In this document: positions 1-12,332 of the stretch, piece by piece
Position numbering within the stretch: the first letter of the stretch is position 1
Layout: every line of letters begins with the position of its first letter
Source of the DNA: Crotalaria pallida
Lineage: Eukaryota > Streptophyta > Magnoliopsida > Fabales > Fabaceae
DNA: 64,000 nt
Direction: 5' to 3'
Assembly (NCBI GenBank): GCA_037953625.1
Contig: CM075650.1
Coordinates: forward strand, 148,767,206-148,831,205
Program-made: the position numbers and the translations under genes
The notes under the pieces: generated by a model
Told to the model about the DNA's origin: nothing
Seen by the model: the letters and a program-made list of their open reading frames with translations, nothing else
Databases searched by the model: none

Positions 1-300
1 TAGGAGGGATAGGAGAATGTAGTAAACCTGATGGTAGTGTAGGGTGAGGTGTGCTGCCATCCATGGTATTGGTGAGTGCCATCTGAGTTTGTAACTGTAG
101 CACAACGATCTGATCTAAGTAGTGTTGTGCAGCCAAGTGTCTAGCATCCATGGTTGATTGCAGCTGTGTGTGACAGTTGTCCATGATGGATTGTTGGTTC
201 TCCAACTGGGTTCACATCAAATTAAGTTGTTCAGTGAGCTGCTGCACTGTGGCAGCATCTGCTCGAGGTGATGGGGGAGGGGAGTTAGACATGAAAGCAC
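1..300 (-). pseudogene. Degenerate gag-like fragment (retroelement), N-terminal part
   Basis: Read on the minus strand from an ATG near 297, the frame gives a Ser/Pro-rich start (MSNSPPPSPRADAATVQQL) followed by Gln-rich helical sequence running off the left edge. A TGA interrupts it about 22 codons in. The composition (Pro-rich start, then Gln/Leu-rich amphipathic helix) resembles the start of plant LTR-retrotransposon gag proteins, but I do not recognise a specific family. The plus-strand frame over the same bases looks like a shadow. No LTR boundary is evident downstream on the plus strand. It could instead be a fragment of a host gene; confidence is limited. Confidence 0.35.
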
Positions 301-450
301 CAAATGATGCACTCCTAAGTCTAGATGAACTAGTAGATGAATTAACGAGCTACAAAATTAACAATAAAATAAACAAGCAAGAGGAAAAGGGTAACAACGT
401 TCTACCTTCCTCAGCTACAGCTAAGATTTTATATAGCAACAAACCCTAAA

Positions 451-1894
451 GTTCCTTAATGGGTTGCCTAGAAGGTCTTAGGCCCAATAACACTGAAAAC
501 TGAAATTCAAAAGACATTACATAACTTTTAAATAAAATACTGAATAAGGCTTAAAACATAGTACTGTAGCTTGGCTGGTGCCTTCTTACTACGAAGGGGC
601 CTAATTGGAAGCCCATCATTAACTCGGGTGTGCCAATCCAGTGTTACTTGCTTAGCAAGGTTATGAATTGGTAGCTTCGACTAGACTTGGCTTATACTGT
701 TTCTGCACTCTGCTATCGCTACAATCATCGGCCTTTAGCTTCCCATTCTTCATATCCTTTAACAATTGCTTCGAAAGGAAGATACTTATAGTTGAGAAGA
801 AAACAAATAGATTAGTACAATTTAAGCTGGTGCTTTTTGAATAGTCACCTCGATTTTTTTAGAAGAAAAATGTTTATGGGTATGTTTATGAAGGATTATT
901 CTGCAAAGCATGATAAGCAATAGGTTACGTCTCTAACCATCAACCTTCTAACCTTCCTCTTCAACCCCAACTCACTATCCCTCTTCAACGTTTCTCACTC
1001 TCTTTCACGCCCACCGCCGACCACCACACCTCACCAAACCCCTCGTAACCGCATCACCTTACTCTCTTTTTGCCTTTTTCTTTATATTTTATTGATATGT
1101 TAGAAGAATATTAAATGTAATTTTGGAAAGTTAAAAACAATGGGTTGTTCTTAGGGCTTATTCTTGACATGAGGTTCAATGGTTTCCTATTTGAACTTTA
1201 TGTAATAGTGATTCATGGTGGAGATTGTGGAGATTGAGGATGAGAGAAAAATTGTCTTAATACTTTTTATGTATTTCGTCAAAATTTAATTAATAGAGGA
1301 CTTTTATGCAAATAAGATAAAACTGGATGTATTGGCTATAGAAGATAACAGGCAAAGCATGCATAGTGCAAGATAGCACTTATATGTTTTGCAGCCAATG
1401 CGGTTTATGAATATATTTTCCGGGGAAAGATAATATATTGTGCACCCAAGTCCTCCAAGCAGCTCTCTCTGCCTTCCAACAGTTGAAATCTTTGTAAAAT
1501 CATACCTTTTTTAAAGATATCAAAGCCTTACCACTCCAAGTGCTTTGGTTTGGGAAAGCCAATAGGTATTTTAAGTCATCAGCAACTAAATTGACTTCAG
1601 ATATTATTCCTCAGATACAGAGTTGTTATGTGGAGGAAGAGAGCGAAAAAGGATAAAATGGTTTGGGTGTTGCCCAGGATAAAATGATATAAAGTGTGAG
1701 ACAACAGATTTTGTCCCTTGCAAGTGTGTTGGCGTTATTACAAGTATTCAAAAACTTCTTTAAATGAGCTGTGAATCTGAAATGTTACTTTGGAACATAG
1801 CGTCAATTTTTTGAGCTGATTGGTTGGCAAGGGAAAAAGCTATAATGAGGATGGCTCCTTGAATATTTTGGAGGTTTGCTCCTGGTGAGATAAA
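451..1894. other. Intergenic, nothing recognised
   Basis: AT-rich sequence with no convincing coding frame, tRNA-like box or terminal inverted repeat. A short Pro/Thr-codon-like pyrimidine stretch near 960-1060 is low complexity only. Confidence 0.5.
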
Positions 1895-1903
1895 TATAAT
1901 CAT

Positions 1904-2254
1904 GGGAAAGGCTCCGGTGCATCTAAATATATAACATGCACCGGTGCATGTCTTTATTTCTAGGTTTTTTATTTATTTTTTTAAAATTTAATCAATTAAA
2001 AAATATTCTATGTGTTTTCTTTTTTACGGATATGAAGTGATTTTTATAATTTGGATTTTTTTTTACTGTGTTCTTAAAAAACTGTATTGAGTAAAACTGT
2101 ATTCAAAATTTACAGATTCTAATAAATCTGTATACGAACTTGTGTTAAAAAATATTCTGAATAAATCTGTATTAAAAAAATTTGAAAAACAAAAAAAAAA
2201 AATAAACCATGCACCGATGCATGGTTTAATTAACCATGCACCGGAGCCTTCCCC
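1904..2254. mobile_element. Mutator-like MITE with 9-bp target duplication
   Basis: Ends are inverted: GGGAAAGGCTCCGGTGCA at the left and TGCACCGGAGCCTTCCCC at the right. An internal palindrome CATGCACCGGTGCATG follows the left end. Flanks are TATAATCAT (1895-1903) and TATAATTAT (2255-2263), a 9-bp duplication with one mismatch, the size made by Mutator-type transposases. No coding capacity, so it would have to be mobilised in trans. Confidence 0.8.
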
Positions 2255-2454
2255 TATAATTATGCTTAATGACACTTTAGGGGTCGCCCTTCTAAGGTCT
2301 AAGAGTATATTTTCTGCCGCACAATGTGTATCATTTTATATGTCCCTTATTTTAATTTTTTTGTTCGTGTGTATCATCCTATATATCGCTTATTGTTAAT
2401 GATCAAGAAAATAAATGATACATGGAATGACATATTGGACGGAAGATGTTGATA

Positions 2455-2742
2455 TTCCCTCCGGTCTTATATATAGGGTACATTCTAGAAAGTTTTCTTG
2501 GTCCTAATTATAAGTCACTTTATATTTTCTATGCATAATTATTTATTGATTGTTCTCTTTTTTGCCCTTATTAAATGATTTGATTATCTATGTGTTTTTT
2601 TGTTGTTCATGAATGAGTGTGAATTTTCCAAGAAAAGTTGAGGGGATAAAATTGTAATGTTATAATATATTCTCATAGAATTCATAAAACCAACCACTTT
2701 CCTTGGTATGTGTAATTCGGTTAAGTATGCGACCAGAGGGAA
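2455..2742. mobile_element. Stowaway-like MITE
   Basis: Begins TTCCCTCCGGTC after a TA and ends with the inverted form GACCAGAGGGAA before a TA, 288 bp. It belongs to the same group as the copy at 11649-11921, sharing the internal block ATAAGTCAC. TA duplications and CCCTCCG ends are typical of Stowaway (Tc1/mariner) MITEs. Confidence 0.8.
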
Positions 2743-4359
2743 TACTAAGATTTCAGCTATTTATTACCTTTCGGGTTCATAGGAAAAAAAAAGTTAATGT
2801 GATTAGGTAGTCCGACCAATAAGTTATTTGAGTGGGGACTCGGGAGGGTGTAGAAGATTCACAAGCAAAACATAACTTAAAATGAGTAAAAAAAATATGT
2901 TCAAATTACTTCAAAATGAAACTCTCCAATTTAATGAGAAATAATGCAGCATTGATACTTACGGAAGACACTAAACAATGCTCTTAAATGACAGTTATCA
3001 GAAATGATTTGTCTTTTCTTTCTTGACAGTTATCAGAAGTGAAGATTAATTTCTCTCATGGCACAATGGAAACTGAAATGAGTCAAGAATGATCTAAATA
3101 ATCCATACCTCACGGATAAATCTTTTTGTTACATCTCTTTAAATTGAAAGGTAAAAACCAGTTATAGATGAAATTTATTAAAAATTTGCATAAAGAGTTG
3201 TTGGAAGTCACATCAGCTGCCTCATAATATGTGGTATGGTTTAAATACCTGTTGTGCTACTCTACTCATTGCCATTTGGTTTTGAGATGGAACCTTAACA
3301 AAAAAATGCGTCGGTGTAAAATTTTTTACACCATCATACCCATTAATCTCGAAAGAGTTTATTCCCAAAATTTCCATGCTAAGCTTTAAGAGGAAAAAAA
3401 TAAAACAAAACAAAACAAAACAAACCTATCGGTACAAGGAACGTTTTTTTAGCACTTTTTGATGATATAATTTTTGGGAATGTGATGTAAGGGTAAGTTA
3501 CATTTACAAATTTGATTCATGTGTTAGTTGCTATAAATTATAAAACACTCCTTAAAATATGATTTATTGTTCAAAAATACCATTAACTAAAACATGAGAA
3601 TCTCAAAATTTCTACCAAACATGAAAATCTCAAATTCTCAATTGAAATTTTCAAAAATGTCAAAACATTCCTTCTAACAAACATCCGCTAAATAATAAGT
3701 TTCACATCTTTTTTGGAAGGAGGTTGATATCATATACACCTTTGTTTTTTGACAAAATAAAACCTGTTCCACAAAAAAAAAAAAAAACGCTTTTGAATCA
3801 CTTGGAACTTTCTAATACACATTGTCATTCTTTAAGGTTTTTATTTTAAAGAGAAACAAACCCAAAAAGGGTTTTAGTTAAGTTTTTGAGATGGTATTGG
3901 TACGAGGAAGATGGAAAGAATTGTTGAGAAGAGAAAGAATAGCAATTTTAGTTCAGCTTATACAAAAATTGAGTTTGGCAATAGGCCCATGGAATGCAAA
4001 TTATATTTGTTAAGAAAAAAAGTATAGTAAGCATATAAAAACAAAAAAATTAGAATCCTAAGCAGGAATCTCATGTTAAAAAGGAAAATTAAAAAGAAAA
4101 CAAGAAAACTGAAGAATAAAGGAATATAAGGATGTGCATAAAAATTATCAAAGTAAAAATTTCAAGACAATGAACAAATCCATGACTAACTTCATCAGTA
4201 ATTGGCCTCTAAGACAACCTGTTCCATGGATGAAAAACCTTAGTATATTATTTGTTCCTGATTGGGCATGTTCTTAAAGTGTTCTGGTCTATTGAGCCAT
4301 GTTGTTTTTCTTTTTGCTTTTTTTTTCTTCAAGTCAAATAATGGAATCCCTTCATAACC
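2743..4359. other. Intergenic, 3' side of the RNA-binding protein gene
   Basis: AT-rich, with short A-runs (3397-3423, 3770-3788) and no coding frame I would support. The part next to 4360 should carry the 3' UTR of the minus-strand RRM gene. Confidence 0.5.
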
Positions 4360-5971
4360 TTAAGCTGAAGATTTCTGTTCTGGTGGAGATCCTAGCACTC
4401 CTGCTGCATCAGTTACTGTTCCTGTGATTAATCCTGCTTCAATCAAGTGTACAATTAACTTAGAAATTAGTTCAAATCAATAAAATCTGAGTCAAAAACA
4501 AAACTATAGCATTGATTAATACTGAACCAGTGCCTGAATTTGAATGAGAAGCTGAAATAGGTTGTTCTGATAAGCCAGCAACTGTGAACTCTTGAGCTGA
4601 AATATCAGGGAATTGTGTCTTTTTCACATATGCTGCTGGAATAAACTGTCTACTAAGGCCATAAAAGGGTTGGTAATATGCCGGTAACAACCGAACCGGA
4701 AGCTGTTGTCCACCATATACATTATAGTAGTTTTGCTGAGAACAACATAAATTCAAACAAAAATGTAGTGAGCAGAAGTGAATTTTGTTCTCTATACCAT
4801 TACTATAATTATAAAATGTCACCTTACCTATGTGAACTGCAATGATTTTGTTCAATATAGTTTTCAAGCAGATATCAAATTAGACTTAACAATCCTAAAA
4901 TTGGTATGAAAGAGGAGTTTATTTCTGAAACAAACTAACCATGTCATATATTCCTTGTGGAGGAAGATAACCAGGATACCTGAATGTTGGAGGTAAACAT
5001 TCATTTAGAATATGATAAAATTGATAGATAAATTTGACACATTTTTCTTTACATGTTTGAATTGCGTACCTATATGCTGGATATGGGAATGTATATTGTG
5101 GTATGTGCTGATTATAATAAGTGGGGGTGCCTTGAAATTGGGTTGGTGCCATAGTCCATGAAGGGCTACTCAATTTCTGCCTTGCTGCAACATTTGGAAG
5201 TAGGAATAACAGGGGAAAAAAATAAGAAGAGGTATGGTATGCAACCTTATTATTATACACCATAAACATGTTTGGTTTGGTTTGCAACGCGAGGTTTTAA
5301 ATCGTGGTTGTGGTCGCAGTTACAGAGACTCTCTAAATCATAACATTTTGGAGTGTGGATTTTTGAGGAAAAATGGGTTCGGTTTGGTTTAAACCATGAT
5401 CCCGATGCAGTTGCGGACCCATATTTAAAACCTTCTTTGCATGCCAATAATTAAGGCCAAGAATAACAATATTATTCACAAGAAATCTTATAATTTAAAA
5501 GAAAAATGAAAATGAAAGACCTGTTATAGATGAATCAATTTTTTGTGCACCAAAAGCTGCAATATTACAATTAGCTCTCCTTCCATCAATCACAGGATAA
5601 GGATTCTGGCAAGCTCTTATTGCAGAATTTGGGTCCTTGAAGGTCACCTAAGGAAAAAAAAAACACAAGTGACTAAAGTGAATGGAGGTAATGGATTAAA
5701 AAAAAAAAAAAAAAAAGAGAAAAACCAATTGAAAAAAAGGTGGTAAAAGTGTGTTTACAAAGCCATATCCTTTTGATCTTCCAGTGTTTCTGTCAGTGAT
5801 GACAACAGCCTCTAAGATCTCTCCAAACTGATCAAAATAACGTTTGAGAGTGTCTCTCTTAGTCTCCCAAGCCAACCCTCCAACAAAGATCTTGGTATAG
5901 GTTGTGTCACCAACTTGTGTGGAAACATTTGGACTCATCATCATCTTGTTTTGCCTTGGCTGCTGTGACAT
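4360..5971 (-). CDS. RRM RNA-binding protein, ARP1/RBM24-38-like, six exons
   Basis: Likely a nuclear or cytoplasmic single-RRM protein of the plant family around ARP1, thought to bind RNA and act post-transcriptionally. Exons by GT-AG sites (minus): 5759-5971, 5521-5647, 5070-5184, 4940-4979, 4528-4735, 4360-4433, total 777 nt, 258 aa. The first in-frame ATG is at 5971 (MSQQPRQNK). The RRM covers about residues 20-98, with RNP2 IFVGGL and RNP1 KGYGFV split exactly after the Phe by intron 1; exon 2 continues VTFKDPNSAIRACQNP and DGRRANCNIA, classic for this family. The rest is Tyr/Pro/Gln-rich low complexity (YYNVYGGQQ, PQGIYDM), as in its relatives. All junctions keep frame and no lesion is seen. 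The family is certain; the exact orthologue is not. Confidence 0.93.
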
Positions 5972-6840
5972 CTGAACACACACAACACAATTCACTAAGG
6001 AAGCAAGCCCTCCCTCAGAGACTTAAAACACTTAAAGAGACAGATGGGATCCTAGGATCAATGAATAGGAACACAATGAAAAAGTCAGAATAGCCGTTTT
6101 GGTTGGTTGTAAAGTTTGAACAGTGAACCATCAATCAAATCAACACCAGAGAAAATCTTCACATCAACATGTGCTATAGTGATTTCTAGTTCAGTCTAGA
6201 GAAGCAAAACCACTTGATTTTCATACTGATGTTTCCTCAGATTCCACAACAAAGATTCCCTTAACAAGAAACAGTAATGATGAATAGTAAAGAAGGGGTT
6301 GAAATATGTTGTAGGAGAGTAAAAGAACAGAATCACATAAAACAAAAAGAGAAAGAAAAGATAACAAGGAAACTAGTGTAATAAATAAAATAACCAATTA
6401 TTTATGCAAGATTTTTGCATATCACGATGTAGAGATCAGAGTAAACAAAATCAGAATTGGAGGATTTATATATTGTAAATATTTTGTATGATATTTTTGA
6501 AAAATAGTTTATACACACGTCCCGTGGATTCAGTCACATTAACTCACATACGAGTAAATAAATAATTACTTAGAAAATAAAATTGGACCAACAGCAATGA
6601 CCACATCATAAACATTGCACATGTACAGGGTTTGCTCAAGGTTAAATAATAATAAAAGATATTGAAAAACTAAGTCAAATAATAAATCTATTGGCACTTC
6701 AAATCTTTTAGATAATCAATCATATTTTTTATTTTAAAAACTCTTTTAAAAAACTCTACTTTTTTAATCTTTAATTACTTGTAAAATGTTAAAAGATGTG
6801 TTTTGAATGGATAGCTCAATTAGTAAAAGTATTTAACATA
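5972..6840. promoter_or_regulatory. Upstream region of the RRM gene
   Basis: This stretch holds the 5' UTR and promoter of the minus-strand RRM gene. No single TATA box can be assigned with certainty, and a 5' UTR intron cannot be excluded. No other gene seen. Confidence 0.4.
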
Positions 6841-6849
6841 AAATACAAA

Positions 6850-7348
6850 AGCTTATTTATGTTTTTAGTCTCTGAAAGTTGAAGGTGTTTTGGTTTTGGT
6901 CCCTAGAAGTTTTTTTGACCTTGACTAATCTTTAATTGTTTTGAAATTTTGGTTTTAATCCATGTCATTAGGAAAAATCCGTTAACTATTGATGTGGTAA
7001 GCTGAATATCACATCATCATACACGTGTGCAAGTATTGCATGCCATCGGTATGATGACGTAGATGATCCGGACCCACATGAGCAAAAGGGTCAAAGCCCA
7101 ATTCACAAACAAATTTGGGTTGTGCTTTGGCCTTTTTGCTCTTGCGGGCTCGGATCATCCATGTCATCCCACTCGTGGTGCTATTGTGGTGTTCCGTTAG
7201 CCACGTCAGAAGTTAACGGATTTTTCTTAATAGCAGGGACTAAAACCAAATTTTCAAAACAATTAAGGATGAGTCAAGGGCAAAAAAAACTTCATGAACC
7301 AAAACCAAAACACTTCCAACTTTCAGAGACTAAAGACATAAATAAGTC
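6850..7348. mobile_element. Mutator-like foldback MITE
   Basis: Long imperfect inverted repeats: left arm CTTATTTATGTTTTTAGTC, right arm GACTAAAGACATAAATAAG, continuing inward through TCTGAAAGTTG and its complement. Perfect 9-bp direct repeats AAATACAAA flank it at 6841-6849 and 7349-7357. The open frame at 7122-7370 is just arm sequence. Confidence 0.82.
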
Positions 7349-8120
7349 AAATACAAATATCTCAATTTGAGATTCTTGCTAACTGCACAATTTTCTTTTG
7401 TACTTCAATTTTTGTTTCCATAAACAAACCGGTCGAGTAATGCTCCACTCATGTTTTTAGGCCCTAAAAAAAAAATAAACACCTAAAATATCTTTAGATC
7501 AATTTACCCAACTTATTGATAACTAATTGAAGAAAATTAGATGGCAATGCACGTTTTGAAATTTAATGGGGTGTTTGGTTTGGATTAAAATTATGTTTTG
7601 ATTTTTTTTTAAAATAATTATAATTTAGTGTGCATGGTTGACTGGTTGTTAACACAAATTACAATTTTAGATTATATTTTTGGAAAAATAATCAAAATTC
7701 AACATTTCTCTTTCATAGATGCTGTAAATTAATTTTGTTAAGATTAATTTTTGAGGCATATCTAACTTTCCTACACTACCCTTATCATTATCCAAATAAA
7801 ACAGATTAGCTTAAATTCATTTTTCATCTAAAAGATCCAAATATAAACCGATTATAATTTTAAAAAATTAGCTATACGAAACATGTATTAAATTATAAAT
7901 TAATAGACAAATAGTAGTACTTCCTTTGTTTTACGAGCATTATAAAAAATGTCAATTTTTTGTCTCAAAATAAAATTTAATTAATTAATAAAAAATTAAA
8001 AACTATAAATTTTGAATTATGATTACTTGATCAATACAAAATATATTAAATTAATTATTTGATAATTTATTAATATATTAAACAAACTATTAAATACATA
8101 TTTCTTTAATTTTTGAGTTT
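7349..8120. other. Intergenic, nothing recognised
   Basis: AT-rich sequence with no supported feature. Short runs resembling decayed MITE ends occur near 7920. Confidence 0.4.
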
Positions 8121-8131
8121 TGTAATTTTTT

Positions 8132-8305
8132 TTACACACCAAAAATATCCCCCAACCAACAGCTGATGACTAATCCTTCTGAATCGTAAGATCAGTGAGT
8201 TTTATCTCTACCAACAAAGTTTTTTCTATACTCACGACATGATCGAACCCCTGATATCATACTTAAGAAATACTCCTATGTATCAAATGTGTTAGGCTTT
8301 GTTGA
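8132..8305 (-). mobile_element. tRNA-like SINE (same family as 16329-16505), diverged
   Basis: On the minus strand it carries a box B-like GGGGTTCGATCATG and ends in an A-rich tail (T-run on the plus strand). TGTAATTTTTT repeats directly on both sides (8121-8131 and 8306-8316), an 11-bp target duplication. Internal wording (ATCAGGGGTTCGA, then AGAGATAAAACTCACTG) parallels the copy at 16.3-16.5 kb. Confidence 0.65.
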
Positions 8306-8666
8306 TGTAATTTTTTAACATTCTTACGATACGAAAGGAGTATCATACATTCATACTATTGATATGTTTGCCCATATCAAAGCTATTATTAAAACTTTTT
8401 AATGGGGTCCAAAGATACGTGCTTGGCTGTATTCAACTTTCTATCTTCTTTCGTCCGTTCCATCACTTATTTAATCCCCATTTATTCGTTTTCCTTATCC
8501 TTATTATAATAATGCTATGATATTATGAGGCTTTAACGCGTGGAATAATGTGTTGAAGCCATATGGAGCGTTTGGACCACGCAGAGGGACAAAAAATTCA
8601 TCCACTATTCACTTTTCCAAATATTAATATTTTTTTAAAGGAAAATGGTATATATATATATATATA

Positions 8667-8898
8667 TAAGCCTCTTTAGAAGACTTCTTAATATAAGCCT
8701 TATTTCTAATTTCTAATAGTATTAATTACTTCTTTGCCACAAACACCCCTATTTACTCAATATTTTTTAGATTTTCAATAATAATAGGGATACTTATGAA
8801 AAGTATACCAAATATTTACATTTTCAATACCACTAATAATATTAACTAACTTTCTTAAAGAGAGTAAAATTGGTCAAATGGTGCTTATATATTAAGAA
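8667..8898. mobile_element. Stowaway-like MITE, decayed; same family as the host MITE at 11.3-12.4 kb
   Basis: The right end is CGGAGGGAG followed by TA; the left end (ATAAGCCTC) is poorly preserved next to a TA microsatellite at 8649-8669. Internal phrases such as ATTACTTCTTTGCCACAAACAC and CACTAATAATATTAACTA match the interrupted MITE at 11.3-12.4 kb. Confidence 0.55.
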
Positions 8899-9340
8899 TC
8901 GGAGGGAGTAACAAGTATTTTGAAAGTATTATTTAAATAAATAAAATAAATAAAAGAGATATTTTTATTATAGAAAATGATACGTATAATATATTGAACT
9001 TAAATTTTTAATATTAACCTACTTAATTTAAAATACTTAAACAATATCTTTAAAATACTTGTTAGCGTAACTTTTTTTTAAATAAAAGACTAATGTTCTT
9101 ATAAAAGAATAAATAAAAGATGAATGTTATTAATTAACAAAAGCTTATGAAGAGTCATTCATTAAAAAAAACATTAAAAAAATGAAATATCATCAATCCA
9201 CAGATTATTTTTTGGAAAGAAAAAAACTTGCCTAGCTAAGCAGTTTGCTATAGTATTCGTCTCTCTATGTTTGAAAAAAGCCATCATAATATGTTAAAAA
9301 GGAAAATGGTATCATGTACTCTAAGTCATTATAATTTTTT

Positions 9341-9620
9341 GAGTGAATGGACACTTTGGTCCTTCAAGTTTTTCAACAGGGACACTTTAATCTTTCAAGA
9401 AATTTAATTCATTTTTAGTCTCCAAAGTTTTTCAAAAGTATCAATTTAGTCCTATTTTCGTTAACTACTTCGTTGAGGGACTAAATTACTACTTTTGGAA
9501 AACGTGAGGGACTAAATTGGTACTTTTGGAAAACATGAGGGACTAAAAATGAATTAAATTTCTTGAGGGACTAAAGTGTCTCTGTCGAAAAGCTTGAGGA
9601 ACCAAAATGTCCCTTCATTC
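9341..9620. mobile_element. Mutator-like foldback MITE, 280 bp
   Basis: The arms pair along most of their length: left GAGTGAATGGACACTTTGG, right CCAAAATGTCCCTTCATTC. Perfect 9-bp repeats TAATTTTTT flank it at 9332-9340 and 9621-9629. The centre is a second set of inverted 'gggactaaa(t)' phrases. Confidence 0.8.
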
Positions 9621-9861
9621 TAATTTTTTTTTTACATCAAGAATATCTTGGCATCAAGCTTAAAAAACATAGTCATTTATCAATTTTGTTAGACTTTATT
9701 GATTTTTTTCATTGTTTAATTAAGTAAATAAAAGAGGTATTTTTATCTAAAAAAACAATGCCTTTAATATATCAACAAATGTTGAATTCAATTTTTCTAC
9801 GTTGACGTACCTTTTTTGCCATGCTTAAACAATACATTTAAGAAAAATGATTTAGAGATCT

Positions 9862-10167
9862 AATCTCTTCGTCCCATTATCTTGGAAAAAGTCAAACAAG
9901 TCAATGAAAATAAGAGAGTATCTTTTTAATATAATGCATGATTCATTTATTAATTACAAATTGATATTACACAAATTTTCGTATCATTGCAATTAATACA
10001 TATTGCAATATTATCTCCAAAAAAGATCTTTAAATGTGTTTTCCTTATTTACTTATCAATCATCGATACAATATACAATCTTTAAGATTTTTCATTGATT
10101 ATTTTACTTTAATATGGGACAAATTTTTTTGCATTTTTTTACCAAGATAATGGGACGGAGGGAGTAC
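9862..10167. mobile_element. Stowaway-like MITE
   Basis: Left end CTCTTCGTCCCATTATCTTGG and right end CCAAGATAATGGGACGGAGGGAG are inverted, the right one followed by TA. The left terminus is slightly degraded, so that boundary is approximate. Confidence 0.7.
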
Positions 10168-10409
10168 AAGCCTACAAACCTACACATAAGATTATGACAG
10201 TTGTTATTTTCAAGTTAAAAAAAATTAAATAAAAAAACTTAAATGATAAATGTCAATATCCTAATGTGTAAGCTTATGATTAAGTCTCTCAATGATTTCT
10301 CTACCTTTAAAGTACTTGTTAGCATAACCATATTTAAAAAACCGTTTGCTTAACTTCAATATTTAGAAATTAAAAATAGTAAGATTGTTTTGGGAATATA
10401 AATCAACTA

Positions 10410-10653
10410 CTCCCTCGTATCTTTTATATAAGACATTTTTGAGAAAAGTTAGGTCTATAAAAAAAAACAGGGATTAATGTTGTTAGTTTTATTGGAAATA
10501 TAGATATTTAGTATATTTTTGAAAACTACTCAATTACTCATGTAATTATTATTTTGATTTAATAAAGTATTTTTGGAAAAAATAATTAAAAATGTTATTG
10601 AAAATTGGAATGAGATCTTATAAATAAGACCAATTTTTTTTTAAAATGTTTTA
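10410..10653. mobile_element. Stowaway-like MITE, 3' end truncated
   Basis: Starts TA-CTCCCTCGTATCTTTTATATAAGAC. The matching right end is missing: its subterminal TCTTATAAATAAGACC is present near 10615-10632, then the sequence runs directly into the TA of the next MITE at 10656. Confidence 0.6.
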
Positions 10654-10655
10654 TA

Positions 10656-10928
10656 CTCCCTCCGGTCCTATTTATAAGACTCTTTTGGGGTTTTTCACTC
10701 CCACAAAGGAGAGTGGATAAATTTGTTAGTGGCATTGGAAATGTGAAAATTTGATATACTTTTTCAAAACTACCCCTATAATTATTATTGGAACTCTAAA
10801 AAGTGTTGACTTTATAGGGATGTTAGTGGAAAGAAGTAATTAAATGTTATTGAAAATTGGAAAGGGGTCTTATAAATAGGACCAAAATAAAAACCCCAAA
10901 AGGGTCTTATAAATAGGACCGAAGGGAG
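10656..10928. mobile_element. Stowaway-like MITE, 273 bp, complete
   Basis: CTCCCTCCGGTCCTATTTAT at the left and ATAAATAGGACCGAAGGGAG at the right, flanked by TA on both sides (10654-10655, 10929-10930). It is the intact relative of the interrupted copy at 53.1-55.6 kb and shows what the uninterrupted insertion site there looked like. Confidence 0.88.
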
Positions 10929-10994
10929 TATATAAGATTGGATGGAGTATATTTTAAGTATTATTATATATTTATTTTTTTAATGCAAATAAAC

Positions 10995-11167
10995 TTCATG
11001 TGTCACCAAGATCACCTTATTGAGACTAGTCCTGCACGAGGTCGCGTTTCTATGTTTCTCTTAGCGGGTGTGTTAACCAGGAATCGAACCAAAGATTTCT
11101 TAGTCTCAGATCTCATTCCCAAATTTTTAAGTTGGAGGATCGCGCTACTTGAGCCAACCCCGTCGAT
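10995..11167 (-). mobile_element. tRNA-like SINE, second family
   Basis: Minus strand reads GGGGTTGGCTCAAGTAG (box A-like) then TTTGGTTCGATTCCTGG (box B-like) at tRNA spacing, and continues into an unrelated body. No clear tail or target duplication, so both limits are approximate. Confidence 0.5.
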
Positions 11168-11312
11168 AAAAAATAAAATAAAATTAAAAAAATCTATCTT
11201 ATCTCCTGTTCCTGTAAAGGAGGAAGAACGTCAGGGATATTAAGCCATCCGCGAAAATTAAGATAAGAAATTAATTAAAAACAAATATTTCCTCCGTCTC
11301 TAAATATAAGTA

Positions 11313-11584
11313 CTCCCTCCGTTCCATATTATCTGTCACTTTAGCATTTTTAACTTGTTCCAAATTATTTGTCGCTTTAGGAATTCGAGGATGTATTAAT
11401 TGATTTTTTCCACCTTTAACCTTGCATTTAATGTGTTGAAATATGTGAAATGAGTGATAATTAATGTGCTTTGAGGGTATTATAGTAAAGTTATTTAATA
11501 ATTATCTTGAAAATTGAAATATTAAATGACTTTCTTAATCTGTGTGAAATTGCTAAAGTGACAGTTAAATTGGAACGGAAGGAG
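11313..11584 (+). mobile_element. Stowaway-like MITE 1 of the nest, 272 bp
   Basis: CTCCCTCCGTTCCATATTAT at the left, inverted TTGGAACGGAAGGAG at the right, TA at 11311-11312 and 11585-11586. Nearly the same element as 12061-12332 but in the opposite orientation. Confidence 0.9.
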
Positions 11585-11648
11585 TATTAGATAGTGGATT
11601 TTGTTTGTCTCTAGATATAAGCATTCATTTCAATTTCCAATAATACTA

Positions 11649-11921
11649 CTCCCTCCGGTCCTATTTATAAGTCACAATCTAGAAGGATTTTTTGTCCTAT
11701 TTATAAGTCACTTTGTATTTTCTAGAAGGCATTTATTGCTATTTTCTCTTATTTGCCCTTTGTCCATTAATGTGAAGTAATACAATGTGAAATTTCCAAT
11801 GCAAGTTAAGAAGGTAAGATTGTAATGTTGATGTATTTTTTTAAAGTTTCAAGAAATCTAACTACCCTCCTTGGTCCATGTGATATGGTTAAGTATACCC
11901 TATAAATAGGACCAGAGGGAG
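11649..11921. mobile_element. Stowaway-like MITE 2 of the nest, 273 bp
   Basis: CTCCCTCCGGTCCTATTTAT at the left and ATAAATAGGACCAGAGGGAG at the right, TA at 11647-11648 and 11922-11923. A relative of 2455-2742, not of the two MITEs on either side. Confidence 0.9.
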
Positions 11922-12060
11922 TAATTACTTCTTTTCAACAAACACTCATGTTTAGTCAACACTTTTTAGAGTTTTAATGAAAATTATATGGGTAATTTTG
12001 AAAAATTATAGTAATACCAAATATTATCATCATTTCTAATATCACTAACAATATTAACTA

Positions 12061-12332
12061 CTCCCTCCGTTCCAATTTAATTGTCACTTTAGAAATTTCA
12101 CACGGATTAAGAAAGTTATTTAATACTTCAATTTTCAAGAGAATTATTAGATAACTTTACTATAATACCTTTAAAGTATATTAATTATCACCCATTTCAC
12201 ATATTTCAACACATTAAATACAAGGTTAAAGGTGGAAAAAATCAATTAATACATCCTCGAATTCCTAAAACGACAAATAATTTGGAACAAATTAAAAAGG
12301 CTATAGTGACAGATAATATGGAACGGAGCGAG
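12061..12332 (-). mobile_element. Stowaway-like MITE 3 of the nest, 272 bp, inverted copy of MITE 1
   Basis: TA at 12059-12060 and 12333-12334. Its reverse complement lines up with 11313-11584 along the whole 272 bp with scattered substitutions, so the two form an inverted pair about 480 bp apart. Confidence 0.9.
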
